Of a DNA stretch of 25,050 nucleotides, positions 5,908 through 12,886 are shown piece after piece. Each line of letters opens with the position of its first letter. Within the stretch, counting starts at the first letter, position 1. This DNA is from Candidatus Altarchaeales archaeon (GTDB taxonomy: Archaea > Altiarchaeota > Altiarchaeia > IMC4 > SCGC-AAA252-I15). Where the stretch lies: positions 1 to 25,050 of the forward strand of contig WJJK01000300.1 of NCBI GenBank assembly GCA_014729705.1, in the 5' to 3' direction. The translations under genes were made by a program, and so were the position numbers. A model generated the notes under the pieces. The model was not told the DNA's origin, made no database searches, and saw nothing but the letters and a program-made list of their open reading frames with translations.

Positions 5908-6077
5908 TGAAACAGGATCTACTCGAAGAGGCTTGGGAATTCCTCCGAAAGGCTCAGGAAGAAGACCCCGACGCCGAGCCGGAAGAACTCCGGGAACGGC
6001 TCGAATATCACATGGATCTGTGTCAGTGCAGCGACCCTTGCTGCCCTTGTACAGGAATCAAGAGAGGCCAACCATGA
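5907..6077 (+). CDS. small Cys-rich protein, 56 aa
   Basis: An acidic helical N-terminus (MKQDLLEEAWEFLRKAQEE) is followed by a compact cysteine cluster CQCSDPCCPCTG at residues 39-50 (Cys 39, 41, 45, 46 and 48). Five Cys in ten residues suggests a metal knuckle or redox site. No family is recognised. It starts in TAATG with the previous gene and ends in ATGA with the next, so it is tightly coupled in the operon. Confidence 0.7.
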   Translation: MKQDLLEEAWEFLRKAQEEDPDAEPEELRERLEYHMDLCQCSDPCCPCTGIKRGQP

Positions 6078-6439
6078 ACTGCGAAGTTATCGGAACCCTC
6101 AATCGTGACCTCGACGACAAAGACATCGGAGACTTCGGGTGTGGTCCCGTCTACATCACCCGGGAATTCGGCAATGCCGCAATTCGGTCGGAGGAACCAG
6201 TTCCTCCGATCCCCGAAGTGCTCGGGTTGGACGACCACGACACTTACAGAATCACTTACATGTTTGGGCATCTCGGGTGTTTCTGGCAGGGTATGACCGA
6301 CGTCCTGATTCACAGAGGGACACCGCTCTGGGAGAGTCTCTCGGAACTCATCGGAGGCGGAGATATTTCCGATATCGGTATCTTCAACGTCTCCGAAGAC
6401 GGCACCCGCTTCAACATCTGTTGGAAAAAGAGCCTGTGA
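6074..6439 (+). CDS. hypothetical protein, 121 aa
   Basis: Unrecognised. I place the start at the ATG at 6074, overlapping the previous stop; longer in-frame extensions run back into the upstream gene. It is soluble and acidic, with alternating hydrophobic strands (CEVIGTLNRDL, GPVYITREFG, RITYMFGHLGCFWQGMTDVLIH) and the end GTRFNICWKKSL, suggesting a beta-rich fold. Last gene of the operon; a terminator follows within six bases. Confidence 0.75.
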   Translation: MNCEVIGTLNRDLDDKDIGDFGCGPVYITREFGNAAIRSEEPVPPIPEVLGLDDHDTYRITYMFGHLGCFWQGMTDVLIHRGTPLWESLSELIGGGDISDIGIFNVSEDGTRFNICWKKSL

Positions 6440-6444
6440 GGGGT

Positions 6445-6464
6445 CGGCCCTTGTGGCCGTTTTA
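6445..6464 (+). terminator. Rho-independent terminator
   Basis: CGGCC-CTTGT-GGCCG (6445-6459), then TTTTATTTATT. It ends the operon 5498-6439. Confidence 0.75.
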
Positions 6465-6467
6465 TTT

Positions 6468-6498
6468 ATTCGGAAGTGAACCGGACGCGGTCAAGATC
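6468..6498 (+). repeat. GTTCG-palindrome element
   Basis: ATTCG-GAAG-TGAAC, then CGGACGCGGTCAAGATC. A single copy, directly abutting the terminator's T-tract. Confidence 0.7.
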
Positions 6499-6569
6499 AC
6501 AGCCTCTGTTGGAACAAAAGGGTTCCCTAAAGATGCGGGCAAAAGAAAAACGACTCAAAGTCATTTTTC

Positions 6570-6607
6570 TTTCCACAGAACCGGCTCAGCTCCGTCACCA
6601 CTATTAG
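6570..6607 (+). promoter_or_regulatory. 38-bp promoter-like element (class B)
   Basis: TTTCCAC at 6570-6576, CAGAACCGGCTCAGCT, CCGTCACC and ACTATTAG. It precedes the gene at 6644. Confidence 0.65.
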
Positions 6608-6643
6608 GAGACGAGAAGACCACAACAACGGAGGCCAAACACA

Positions 6644-7105
6644 ATGAACGGAATCATCAACGCAACGACTCTGACCGCCCTCGCCAAGACCCTGGACAAG
6701 CAGGCCAAAGAGGCCCGCGATTCCCTGGAACCGGGCGAGTACCCGATCTCGGGACAGGTAACCCTGAACGTAGATGGTGTGGTCAAGGTCTTCGAGAATC
6801 ACAAGTACCGTCCCACCACGAGCATCCCGCTCAAGACGGCGCTTGCCCTGTTCTTCCGGTATACCGGGATGACCGGCCAGAATGCTATGAATGCCCTCGT
6901 CCGGGCCATGAAGGAAGCCCTCGAAATTGAGGCTCTTCCTAATAAGGAAAAGAAGACGGCCAAGGAAGCGATTCGAGAGTTGGCAGATCTCGATAAAGCA
7001 GAGGCCACCGTCCGAGCCGGTCTGACGCAGCTTCCGCTGCAAGACAGGCGAGGCAAAGTAATGGTCAAGGCAATCGTCGAACCGGTCGACGGTGAAGCAA
7101 ATTAA
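6644..7105 (+). CDS. conserved phage-type helical protein, 153 aa
   Basis: The protein begins MNGIINATTLTALAKTLDKQ and is mainly helical. A short beta segment (VTLNVDGVVKVFENHKY, residues about 43-59) is followed by TSIPLKTALALFFRYTGMTG and MNALVRAMKEALE. I have the impression of a recurring phage family with the same 'INATTLTALAK...SLEPGEY...SIPLK' layout, but cannot name it or give a function. It is monocistronic, between promoter elements at 6570 and 7116. Ribosome binding site: GGAGG 11-15 bases upstream. The C-terminus ends 10 bases before the next promoter. Confidence 0.8.
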   Translation: MNGIINATTLTALAKTLDKQAKEARDSLEPGEYPISGQVTLNVDGVVKVFENHKYRPTTSIPLKTALALFFRYTGMTGQNAMNALVRAMKEALEIEALPNKEKKTAKEAIRELADLDKAEATVRAGLTQLPLQDRRGKVMVKAIVEPVDGEAN

Positions 7106-7115
7106 TTCGAAATAG

Positions 7116-7153
7116 TTTCCACAGAACCGGCTCAGCTCCGTCACCACTATCAG
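7116..7153 (+). promoter_or_regulatory. 38-bp promoter-like element (class B)
   Basis: TTTCCAC at 7116-7122, CCGTCACC at 7138-7145 and ACTATCAG at the end. It heads the operon 7178-8119. Confidence 0.65.
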
Positions 7154-7177
7154 AACACAACAAACAGGAAGGGGCAA

Positions 7178-7489
7178 ATGGAAGTCACCATTGAAGGCGT
7201 TACTTGGAAAGTCGATATGGAGAATCAGACGGTCACGGCCTATATTCGTGACGTCTCCGTTCGAATTAGCAAAACCCGTTACAGCCTCTCCCCTGACAAG
7301 CCTTTCGAGGTTTGGTTGAATGGGGTACCGGCTAGCTCTCTCCTCATCTGCCAGTTCTACGCCACGGCGAACGAGGCCGCTCACGACCTTTCTTCCAGAC
7401 CCCTTGGGGAGCTGGAGGACTTAGCGGAATGGGCAGAAGAGGACAACGAGAGGGCAGAGGCGGCGGCAGAACTTCCCCGTTTCATTTAA
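7178..7489 (+). CDS. hypothetical protein, 103 aa
   Basis: Unrecognised. The start follows GGAAGGGG. The first half is beta-rich (MEVTIEGVTWKVDMENQTVTAYIRDVSVRIS, in two stretches), and the C-terminal third is an acidic helix (LGELEDLAEWAEEDNERAEAA). It has no metal or membrane motif. First of three closely spaced genes; the next ribosome binding site begins right after this stop. Confidence 0.75.
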   Translation: MEVTIEGVTWKVDMENQTVTAYIRDVSVRISKTRYSLSPDKPFEVWLNGVPASSLLICQFYATANEAAHDLSSRPLGELEDLAEWAEEDNERAEAAAELPRFI

Positions 7490-7501
7490 GGAGGACCCCT
7501 T

Positions 7502-7888
7502 ATGTCTGAGTTGCAACAATACTTCGATAATTTCCGAACTTGGTCTCACCCGGACCCCGAAAAATGCAAATGCAGAGGCGGCGGCTATGCCCTGTCCGAA
7601 GTCGATACATGGCACCCCTGCCCGGAGCACTACGTCCCTGGACAGCCGCACCCCGAAGACTGGGATCGGGATCCCGATTGGGACCAGGAAGCGGAGCGGG
7701 CGAAATACGAGGCACAGGTAAAAGAGGACAGCAAATGTCCCCATGACCCGACCTTCATCTGCAATGACAAGCCCTGCGAGGTTTGTACAAAGCACCCGCT
7801 CAATTCGGGTAAGGGAAATTGGATAGAAAAGGAGTCGGCCCTCGAATTCTGTAATGGGCCGGAGGACGAGGGGGAGATTCCCTTTTAA
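7502..7888 (+). CDS. Cys/His-rich, probably zinc-binding protein, 128 aa
   Basis: Two metal-site-like clusters are visible. The first has Cys22 and Cys24 with Cys40 and His43 (KCKCRGGGY, then WHPCPEH). The second has Cys79, His81, Cys87, Cys92, Cys95 and His98 (KCPHDPTFIC, then PCEVCTKH). This spacing supports one or two zinc sites. The region between them is acidic and Trp-rich. No named family is recognised. The start follows AAGGAGG with a seven- to eight-base spacer. Middle gene of the operon. Likely a small nucleic-acid- or protein-binding factor, by inference only. Confidence 0.8.
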   Translation: MSELQQYFDNFRTWSHPDPEKCKCRGGGYALSEVDTWHPCPEHYVPGQPHPEDWDRDPDWDQEAERAKYEAQVKEDSKCPHDPTFICNDKPCEVCTKHPLNSGKGNWIEKESALEFCNGPEDEGEIPF

Positions 7889-7903
7889 ACAGAGGAGGTA
7901 ATT

Positions 7904-8119
7904 ATGGCTTCGATACGAGAAGATTCGATCAACGTCGGTGGTTACTCATTCGTGTTCAAGCGAATCGAGCGCGACGAGGGGGAAGGTAAACGAACCTATT
8001 ATTGGGATATGGGCACGCTGGAAATTTCCGAGTACGGGAAAAAGGAAATGCTAGCGGAGATCAAGATCAATTCCGAAGACCTAGAGAATCTGCACGAGCT
8101 GTTCGACCCGGAAGAATAG
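7904..8119 (+). CDS. hypothetical protein, 71 aa
   Basis: Unrecognised small acidic protein. The start follows GAGGAGG. A beta-rich N-terminal half (INVGGYSFVFKRIERD, then KRTYYWDMGTLEI) is followed by an acidic C-terminus (SEDLENLHELFDPEE). Third gene of the operon beginning at 7178; no clear terminator hairpin follows, only a T-rich tract before the repeat element at 8165. Confidence 0.7.
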   Translation: MASIREDSINVGGYSFVFKRIERDEGEGKRTYYWDMGTLEISEYGKKEMLAEIKINSEDLENLHELFDPEE

Positions 8120-8164
8120 TTCCTCCCCTTTATCCGGGCCCTTCATTTTTATTTCGCTTTCCCT

Positions 8165-8195
8165 GTTCGGAAACGAACCAGTCCCGGTTAGGATC
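8165..8195 (+). repeat. GTTCG-palindrome element
   Basis: GTTCG-GAAA-CGAAC, then GTCCCGGTTAGGATC, close to consensus. Paired with 8226 at 61 bp. Confidence 0.8.
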
Positions 8196-8225
8196 TCCCA
8201 TAGGTGCCGGGCTCAAAGATAACCC

Positions 8226-8256
8226 GTTCGGAAACGAACAAGCCTCCTCCGAGATA
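8226..8256 (+). repeat. GTTCG-palindrome element, degenerate tail
   Basis: GTTCG-GAAA-CGAAC is intact, but the CCGGTTAGGATC tail is replaced by AGCCTCCTCCGAG. Confidence 0.65.
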
Positions 8257-8294
8257 AACCGTATCCCTTATCGGGCGCATATTTTTTTATTTTT

Positions 8295-8332
8295 TTTCCA
8301 CAGAATCTGTTCAGCTCCGTCACCACTATTAG
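8295..8332 (+). promoter_or_regulatory. 38-bp promoter-like element (class B)
   Basis: TTTCCAC at 8295-8301 after a long T-run, then CAGAATCTGTTCAGCT, CCGTCACC and ACTATTAG. First of two tandem elements before the gene at 8459. Confidence 0.65.
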
Positions 8333-8385
8333 GACACGGGAACAACAGAGCAGACGCCGAGACGGCGGAAAGAAAAACAAAATTC

Positions 8386-8423
8386 TTTCCACAGAATCGG
8401 CTCAGCTCCGTCACCACTGTTAG
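8386..8423 (+). promoter_or_regulatory. 38-bp promoter-like element (class B)
   Basis: TTTCCAC at 8386-8392 and CCGTCACC, with the tail ACTGTTAG. A short GGC-AATCAA-GCC leader hairpin follows. It heads the six-gene operon 8459-10462. Confidence 0.65.
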
Positions 8424-8458
8424 AGGCAATCAAGCCGACCACAACGGAGGGAAACGGA

Positions 8459-9211
8459 ATGAATATCAACAACTTGATCGAAAAGCTCCTCGCCCGGCTC
8501 GCACGTATTCGCACCCTCAAATACGCCACCAACGCACTCCGCAAGGTGCTGCAGGCGGAAGGTATCGAATACGTGCCTTTCGGTGTGGGGAACAAGAAGA
8601 CCAAGCTTCCCGGCTTCTACCGGAAGGTCGGGAACACTTGTCCCCCCGATTGCCCGTACCTGGGCAAAGGCTGCTACTCCGAAGGTGGCCCCGCCTGCCT
8701 GCAACAGGTTCGCGCAGTAGACGATCCGGATGCCACAGTGGCAAGCTTCATCGTCTGCACCATTCTCGCAAACAAGTATTGCGGAGACTGGCCGTCTCGG
8801 ATGTTCGTCTCCGGTGACGTTTGCCGATTCGGCAAGGTGGATCGGGAGCTGGTCAACAAACTGAAGGTTGCCGCAGTAGCTTTGCGGAAGCACCTTGGCA
8901 TGGATGTCGTCGGCTACGGATACACGCACACTCACGATCCCGCTCTGCTCGCGGAGCTGGAAGAAGTGGGAATCGTTATCCTGCAATCCGACGAGATCGG
9001 CGCGGGCTGCGCCATCGTCCACCCCCACGGGGATATCGGCAGCCTGCCCAAAGCCGACGGCTTCCGGTACATCAAGTGCCCGTCGCAGACCACGGATCAC
9101 GTCAAATGCGCCAACTGCCCGATCTGCAAAGATGCGAGGCGGAAAGGCTCCTGTGTGGTCTTCGACCCGCACGGCCCCGGGAAGAAAAACCTGGAGCTGC
9201 AGTATACCTAG
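8459..9211 (+). CDS. Cys-rich GP88/DUF7227-like phage protein, 250 aa
   Basis: The layout resembles a phage protein family known as GP88-like or DUF7227. After a basic helical N-terminus comes a Cys cluster TCPPDCPYLGKGCYSEGGPAC (Cys61, 65, 72 and 80). A central alpha/beta domain follows, with KYCGDWPSRMFVSGDV and a GYTHTHDPALLAELE segment. The C-terminus carries KCPSQTTDHVKCANCPICK and then Cys in KGSCVVFDPHG. Two Cys clusters at either end of a TIM-barrel-like length suggest bound metal or an iron-sulfur cluster, but the radical-SAM CxxxCxxC motif is not present in standard form. Function unknown. The start follows GGAGGG. First gene of its operon, with two tandem promoters. Confidence 0.7.
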   Translation: MNINNLIEKLLARLARIRTLKYATNALRKVLQAEGIEYVPFGVGNKKTKLPGFYRKVGNTCPPDCPYLGKGCYSEGGPACLQQVRAVDDPDATVASFIVCTILANKYCGDWPSRMFVSGDVCRFGKVDRELVNKLKVAAVALRKHLGMDVVGYGYTHTHDPALLAELEEVGIVILQSDEIGAGCAIVHPHGDIGSLPKADGFRYIKCPSQTTDHVKCANCPICKDARRKGSCVVFDPHGPGKKNLELQYT

Positions 9212-9234
9212 CCCTTTCGGTATCCAGACCGGTT

Positions 9235-9253
9235 GCCGGGTTTGATCCCCGGC
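9235..9253 (+). other. intra-operon hairpin
   Basis: GCCGGG-TTTGATC-CCCGGC, six base pairs, with partial outer CCAG/CTGG pairing. No T-run follows, so it may moderate expression of downstream genes or protect an RNA end; it is not a clear terminator. Confidence 0.45.
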
Positions 9254-9295
9254 CTGGGCATTAAATCAATCACACAACAGGGAGGGATAAACAGT

Positions 9296-9466
9296 ATGCA
9301 ATATCGCGTGATCTGGGAGATCAAAATCAACGCGAACACCCCAGAGGAAGCAGCCTGGGAGGCTCTCCGAATTCACCGGGATCCGGATTCCGAATCCCTG
9401 TTTTTCACCGTGGAAAAAATGTCTACGGGGGAAAAATTCGACGTTGACTTGCTGGGAGGAGAATAA
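9296..9466 (+). CDS. small YRVxWEI-family protein, 56 aa (paralogue of 13856-14032)
   Basis: The start follows GGGAGGG. The protein is one beta strand, one helix and a beta hairpin: YRVIWEIKINANTPEEAAWE, then EALRIHRDPDSESLFFTVEK and a C-terminal VDLLGGE. The gene at 13856 encodes the same pattern (YRIVWEINIEADNPREAAEE, then RIQRDPES). The 'WEI..A..P.EAA.EAL.I.RDP.S...F.V' signature recurs in small proteins of phages and diverse bacteria; its function is unknown to me. Second gene of the 8459 operon. Confidence 0.75.
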   Translation: MQYRVIWEIKINANTPEEAAWEALRIHRDPDSESLFFTVEKMSTGEKFDVDLLGGE

Positions 9467-9469
9467 ACC

Positions 9470-9670
9470 ATGACGGCAACGATTCAGCGGGACGCTGGCG
9501 GCGTCCATATCGTGTGGTACGAAGACGACGACAACGATAGCGGGTATGGGGAAGACGCCCGCATGGCCCTGTGGTACGCCGGCCGGGTGGACTACGAGAC
9601 CGCTGTCAAAGTCTGCGAGGAACGAATCAAACAGGGGCCACCACCGGACAACCAGTTTGTCAACCTGTAA
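9470..9670 (+). CDS. hypothetical protein, 66 aa
   Basis: Unrecognised. The start follows GGGAGGAG and lies three bases after the previous stop. An acidic loop (YEDDDNDSGYGEDA) separates a beta-like N-terminus from a helix (DYETAVKVCEERIKQG). No further motif. Third gene of the operon, followed by another GGAG site. Confidence 0.7.
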   Translation: MTATIQRDAGGVHIVWYEDDDNDSGYGEDARMALWYAGRVDYETAVKVCEERIKQGPPPDNQFVNL

Positions 9671-9682
9671 GGAGTAAACAGT

Positions 9683-9940
9683 ATGCCATACGAAGAAAGA
9701 CGAACCGGCCGCACCGAGATCGGTTATTGCTTCAACTGCCTCCGAATCAACGGGTTGCGTGAAGTTGTAACTTTCTACCGGGGAGAAGATACCGGGAGCG
9801 TCGGTTGGGAGTGCCCCTCCTGTGGTGGTGTCTCTTCGAAGCCTCACAAGACGTGCCCCAAGTTTGGCGCGTCCTGTCGGGTGCATGAACCGATCGAACC
9901 GGCGAAGGAAGCCGGTACCGGCTACACCTGCATCCTGTAA
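9683..9940 (+). CDS. zinc-ribbon-like protein, 85 aa
   Basis: Cys16-x2-Cys19 (YCFNC) and Cys44-x2-Cys47 (ECPSC), with 24 residues between, form a standard zinc-ribbon pair. Cys58 and Cys65 (KTCPKFGASC) add a possible third half-site. The ribbon is preceded by basic residues (EERRTGRTE). Zinc ribbons of this size bind nucleic acids or act as protein adaptors. The start follows AAGGAG. Fourth gene of the operon; 14 bases separate it from the next start. Confidence 0.75.
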   Translation: MPYEERRTGRTEIGYCFNCLRINGLREVVTFYRGEDTGSVGWECPSCGGVSSKPHKTCPKFGASCRVHEPIEPAKEAGTGYTCIL

Positions 9941-9954
9941 GGAGGGAACAAACC

Positions 9955-10131
9955 ATGCGCGTAGAATTCCTGCGAGCCTTCGACGACAACACCTGGGACA
10001 CAGTAACGGTCACAGTACCGGATTCCTGTAAAACCGGCGAAGAGATCGTCGCCTGGGGGTACGAACAAGACCAATCCGTTATCCCGACCGGCCTGGTTCT
10101 CCTCGCCGTCTACAACATTCGACCGGAGTAA
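9955..10131 (+). CDS. hypothetical protein, 58 aa
   Basis: This short gene begins MRVEFLRAFDDNTWDTVTV and ends AVYNIRPE. It is beta-rich, with one helix around TGEEIVAWGYEQ; the layout resembles the YRVxWEI-type small proteins, but without their RDP motif. The start follows AAGGAGGG with a nine-base spacer. A 10-codon ORF (10137-10169) lies in the gap before the next gene but has no proper ribosome binding site. Confidence 0.7.
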   Translation: MRVEFLRAFDDNTWDTVTVTVPDSCKTGEEIVAWGYEQDQSVIPTGLVLLAVYNIRPE

Positions 10132-10174
10132 ACAGGATGAGCGGCTCCGGATCACCGAGTAGGGAGTAACCAGT

Positions 10175-10462
10175 ATGCCGAACCAAGCTTTCATCATTCC
10201 GACTAAGTTCGAAAATATCCGCAACGGAAAAGTCAATTACGGGTTCCGCGTATTCGACGACTACGCGGAAGGGATTGTCTGGCTCCCTTACGACATGGAG
10301 AAGATCCCCGAAGACGATCTGGAGTGCCTGCAACTGGTGATGAACTCGGAGGACGAGATCCCTATCTCGATCCTCGATCATGTTCTCGAATACGAGACTC
10401 CGGCAATAATCGGGGATGTTACGTATTCCTGGGACCAGATCAAGCACCTGTTCGAAGACTGA
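10175..10462 (+). CDS. hypothetical protein, 95 aa
   Basis: Unrecognised. GGGAG lies 9-13 bases upstream. Acidic, soluble protein: IIPTKFENIRNGKVNYGFRV, then DDYAEGIVWLPYDMEKIPEDD, a helical stretch, and a Trp-containing C-terminus (YSWDQIKHLFED). No Cys or membrane segment. Last gene of the operon that starts at 8459; the stop runs straight into T-rich DNA and the next promoter. Confidence 0.75.
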   Translation: MPNQAFIIPTKFENIRNGKVNYGFRVFDDYAEGIVWLPYDMEKIPEDDLECLQLVMNSEDEIPISILDHVLEYETPAIIGDVTYSWDQIKHLFED

Positions 10463-10479
10463 TTTTTTTTTCATTTTTC

Positions 10480-10517
10480 TTTCCACCGATCCGATTCCCG
10501 TCCGTCACCACTATCAG
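10480..10517 (+). promoter_or_regulatory. 38-bp promoter-like element (class A)
   Basis: TTTCCAC at 10480-10486, then CGATCCG, CCGTCACC and ACTATCAG. It heads the five-gene operon 10545-12277. Confidence 0.65.
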
Positions 10518-10544
10518 AGAGACACAACATAACAGGGAGGCAGC

Positions 10545-10892
10545 ATGATTCAGGAAGGACAAAACATCACGATCGAGATGGACGAAGACTACATGCTCGA
10601 GATCGATGTCACGGTCGAGCACCTTGGCAGTGGTCCAACCTGGAGCGAGTGGGACGGTGGGCACCCGGGCGACCCCATCGAATACAAAATCACAGAGATT
10701 CGGCTCCAGCTCGAAGAGGACGACGAAGAGCCGGATCCCGGCCCTCTCACAAAAGAGCAGGCCTGCAAGTACCTGGAGTACACAGTAGAGGAATTCGATG
10801 ACCGCCTGTACAGGGAGGTCGAGGACGCAATCTGTCACTCCGCCATCCCAGAACACGACTACGTGTACACTCCCGGCGGGTACCGGATATGA
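10545..10892 (+). CDS. acidic hypothetical protein, 115 aa
   Basis: Unrecognised. The start follows GGGAGG. The protein begins with beta-like, acidic sequence (ITIEMDEDYMLEIDVTVEHL), then a Gly/Trp loop (SEWDGGHPGDP), another strand (EYKITEIRLQLEEDDEE), and a helical C-terminal half. The stop overlaps the next start (ATGA). A C2-like or jelly-roll fold is possible, but that is a guess. Confidence 0.75.
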   Translation: MIQEGQNITIEMDEDYMLEIDVTVEHLGSGPTWSEWDGGHPGDPIEYKITEIRLQLEEDDEEPDPGPLTKEQACKYLEYTVEEFDDRLYREVEDAICHSAIPEHDYVYTPGGYRI

Positions 10893-11296
10893 GCAAACCG
10901 AAACGGATGCTCGCCTCCACCGTCAAAAAAAGATTGGAGGAGGCGGAAGAAAATTACCTGGACGCGATACAGGGAGTGGCCGACGAATTGCGGAAACGCA
11001 TGGTTATCCCTTTCTGTAACAAGCACAACCTGAAGTTCACAAGCGGTATGGGTACTTTCTCCTTCGAAGATGATCAAGGCCGTTTGGTGGATCCGTCCCC
11101 GGAAGAGCTTTGGGATAACGAGAAAGGTTACCATCGGCACACAGGGAGATATTTTCTCAAGACCGAATACGGGGGGCCGAAAATTCCTGGAAGCTCCGGG
11201 ATTTGCAAGGCTCTCAACATCGGCCTGAACCTCCACCCCACGGGCCTCGGTGCCTGGATCGACGACTACACACCCCCAGGATTCCCACAGGAGTAA
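10889..11296 (+). CDS. hypothetical protein, 135 aa
   Basis: Unrecognised. It starts within ATGA of the previous gene. The first 45 residues are a charged amphipathic helix (TVKKRLEEAEENYLDAIQGV), probably a coiled coil or helical hairpin. The rest is a compact domain with SGMGTFSFEDD, KGYHRHTGRYFLKTEYGG and a Gly/Pro-rich end. No catalytic motif seen. Second gene of the 10545 operon. Confidence 0.75.
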   Translation: MSKPKRMLASTVKKRLEEAEENYLDAIQGVADELRKRMVIPFCNKHNLKFTSGMGTFSFEDDQGRLVDPSPEELWDNEKGYHRHTGRYFLKTEYGGPKIPGSSGICKALNIGLNLHPTGLGAWIDDYTPPGFPQE

Positions 11297-11303
11297 ACCA
11301 ACC

Positions 11304-11726
11304 ATGAAAATCCAGCAGTTCGACAGTATCGATGAAATGTTCGCAGAGCTTTCCGGTCAGCGGCAGGCTGCCCGGGAGAGCGCCGAAAATAACAGGAGTT
11401 TCCTGGAGAATTTCCGGGACCCCGGCTCCTGCTTCCTGCGGATCCACCCTTACGGCTTCATCATCTACGCACAGGTGGAAGGCAGCGACTACGAAGAGGA
11501 TCAAGCCGTCCTCGAAGCCTCCTTCAACGACGGCTATATCTTCTGCGAGGCTTTCTCCGAAGCCTGCCCCGGCGGTGAGCTGGGATCCATCCATGTCAGT
11601 ACCATCAATGCCGCCATCTCCCGGGAGGGCTTCGAGTGGGCCAGGGAGAACGGTTGGCCGACCACAATCACACAGGAGCTTCAGGGCTTCATCACCGCCC
11701 TGAACCCGGATCAGGGGTTCCACTGA
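11304..11726 (+). CDS. hypothetical protein, 140 aa
   Basis: Unrecognised. I start it at the ATG at 11304, which has ACAGGAG upstream; the longer in-frame extension overlaps the previous gene and lacks a site. A helical N-terminus with Arg/Glu (SGQRQAARESAENNRSFLEN) is followed by RIHPYGFIIYAQV, an acidic helix (YEEDQAVLEASFNDGY) and a C-terminal helical region with WARENGWPTTI. The stop overlaps the next start (TGATG). Confidence 0.75.
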   Translation: MKIQQFDSIDEMFAELSGQRQAARESAENNRSFLENFRDPGSCFLRIHPYGFIIYAQVEGSDYEEDQAVLEASFNDGYIFCEAFSEACPGGELGSIHVSTINAAISREGFEWARENGWPTTITQELQGFITALNPDQGFH

Positions 11727-12067
11727 TGAACATGGAAGAGTTATGGAACCTGATGATGGACCGTAACCATTTCACTAACCCGGAGCCCGATATCCGGGCC
11801 TACGCCACATTAGCGGAACCCGTAACCCTCCGGCGCTGGGGGGGTCACGGGAAAGAAGACCTTGTGGAGACTTTGCCCGCAGGAACCCGTATCAATGTCG
11901 TTATGGCCTCCCGTTTCGGAGACGTGGGGATCTCGGATAACCTATCCGCCGAAAATGGATACGGGGCACGGATTCAGTGTACCGACCTGTTGAACGACGA
12001 CGACTCCATCTGGGTACCTGCACAAGAGGGGCTCCTTATCGATATCGAGATTCGGGAGCTGAAATAA
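11726..12067 (+). CDS. hypothetical protein, 113 aa
   Basis: Unrecognised. It begins MNMEELWNLMMDRNHF in TGATG with the upstream stop, so it is probably translated by re-initiation. The body is beta-rich with Gly/Asp turns (VTLRRWGGHGKEDLVETLPA, then INVVMASRFGDVGI, then LLIDIEIRELK); the layout resembles an SH3-like small barrel, by inference. Fourth gene of the 10545 operon. Confidence 0.75.
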   Translation: MNMEELWNLMMDRNHFTNPEPDIRAYATLAEPVTLRRWGGHGKEDLVETLPAGTRINVVMASRFGDVGISDNLSAENGYGARIQCTDLLNDDDSIWVPAQEGLLIDIEIRELK

Positions 12068-12082
12068 AAGGAGGGCTGATCT

Positions 12083-12277
12083 ATGCCTATCTATCTGATC
12101 AGTTTCTGGGAGGACAGAGAAGCAAACGAGCTGAGGAATGACGAAGGGGAGTTCCCCAAAAACATTCACGAAGCCGTCAAAGTCGCAACCACCCGGTGGC
12201 CCGATCGGTCGATGGAGGTCTGGAGTCCTGGCCGTATCGATTATTTCACGAGGAGCCTCGAAGCTCCGCCGGGCTGA
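12083..12277 (+). CDS. hypothetical protein, 64 aa
   Basis: Unrecognised. AAGGAGGG lies upstream. The strand-helix-strand layout (IYLISFWEDREANEL, then NIHEAVKVATTRWPDRSMEVW) is similar in style to the 56-66 aa proteins at 9296 and 13856, though without their RDP motif. Last gene of the operon; it ends 13 bases before the promoter at 12291. Confidence 0.7.
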   Translation: MPIYLISFWEDREANELRNDEGEFPKNIHEAVKVATTRWPDRSMEVWSPGRIDYFTRSLEAPPG

Positions 12278-12290
12278 AAAATATATTTTC

Positions 12291-12328
12291 TTTCCACGGA
12301 TTCGATTCCCGTCCGTCACCACTATCAG
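12291..12328 (+). promoter_or_regulatory. 38-bp promoter-like element (class A)
   Basis: TTTCCAC at 12291-12297, CCGTCACC at 12313-12320 and ACTATCAG at the end. The 14 bases before it are A/T-rich (AAAAATATATTTTC), as they are at 13308. Confidence 0.65.
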
Positions 12329-12353
12329 AGGGACACAACAACAAGGAGGCAGC

Positions 12354-12599
12354 ATGAACGCGAAGAGCGCACTCTACCAAGCGGCAGAGAATCTGAGGGA
12401 CGCGGCGGAAAAATGGGAAGACGCCTTGAACGAGGTGGCCGAAGCCATTCACGGCCTCACCGACGACGTGGACGAAGACCTGCTCCCGACACAGCTCCAG
12501 AACATGATCGCGGACGTCCGACGTCTGGATCCGGACATGGCACCGCCACAGGACTTGACCAATCTGGCCGATGACCTGATGGACGCCACCAGCGAGTAA
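12354..12599 (+). CDS. small helical protein, 81 aa
   Basis: Start at 12354 after AAGGAGG; upstream in-frame sequence crosses the promoter and is excluded. Nearly the whole chain is predicted to be helical and acidic (ALYQAAENLRDAAEKWEDAL, then VAEAIHGLTDDVDEDLL), with heptad-like spacing that would suit a coiled coil. No family recognised. First gene of the operon 12354-13292. Confidence 0.75.
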   Translation: MNAKSALYQAAENLRDAAEKWEDALNEVAEAIHGLTDDVDEDLLPTQLQNMIADVRRLDPDMAPPQDLTNLADDLMDATSE

Positions 12600-12612
12600 G
12601 GAGGACACAGTA

Positions 12613-12873
12613 ATGCCCCTGGTCACATGCTCCGGTTGCGGTAACACAGACGAACAAGACTTCGCTTATGTGGAGTCCTGGGAAGGACTCTGCATCACCT
12701 ACAACATCGATCCCCTGGGAGACGGTACCTTCGGACTCGAGGAGATCGGGGTCCAGGCAGACGAGGGAGAATTCAGCTATATCTCCTGCGCCTGTTGTGG
12801 AACCAGACAGAATCCCCCCGAGGATTGGGAAGACAACGAAGACTACCGAATCGACCACCGATTCCTGGACTGA
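12613..12873 (+). CDS. probable zinc-ribbon protein, 86 aa
   Basis: Cys6-x2-Cys9 at the N-terminus (TCSGCG) and Cys59, Cys61 and Cys62 in SYISCACCGTRQ form a two-knuckle zinc site. Between them lies an acidic beta-rich segment (CITYNIDPLGDGTFG). The start follows GAGG plus a CACAGTA spacer that recurs before the next gene. No specific family is recognised. Confidence 0.75.
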   Translation: MPLVTCSGCGNTDEQDFAYVESWEGLCITYNIDPLGDGTFGLEEIGVQADEGEFSYISCACCGTRQNPPEDWEDNEDYRIDHRFLD

Positions 12874-12886
12874 GGAGGACACAGTA

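Noticed and set aside
10137..10169. 10-codon ORF MSGSGSPSRE between genes
   Set aside because: The only upstream purine-rich sequence is too close to the ATG; likely just a spacer.
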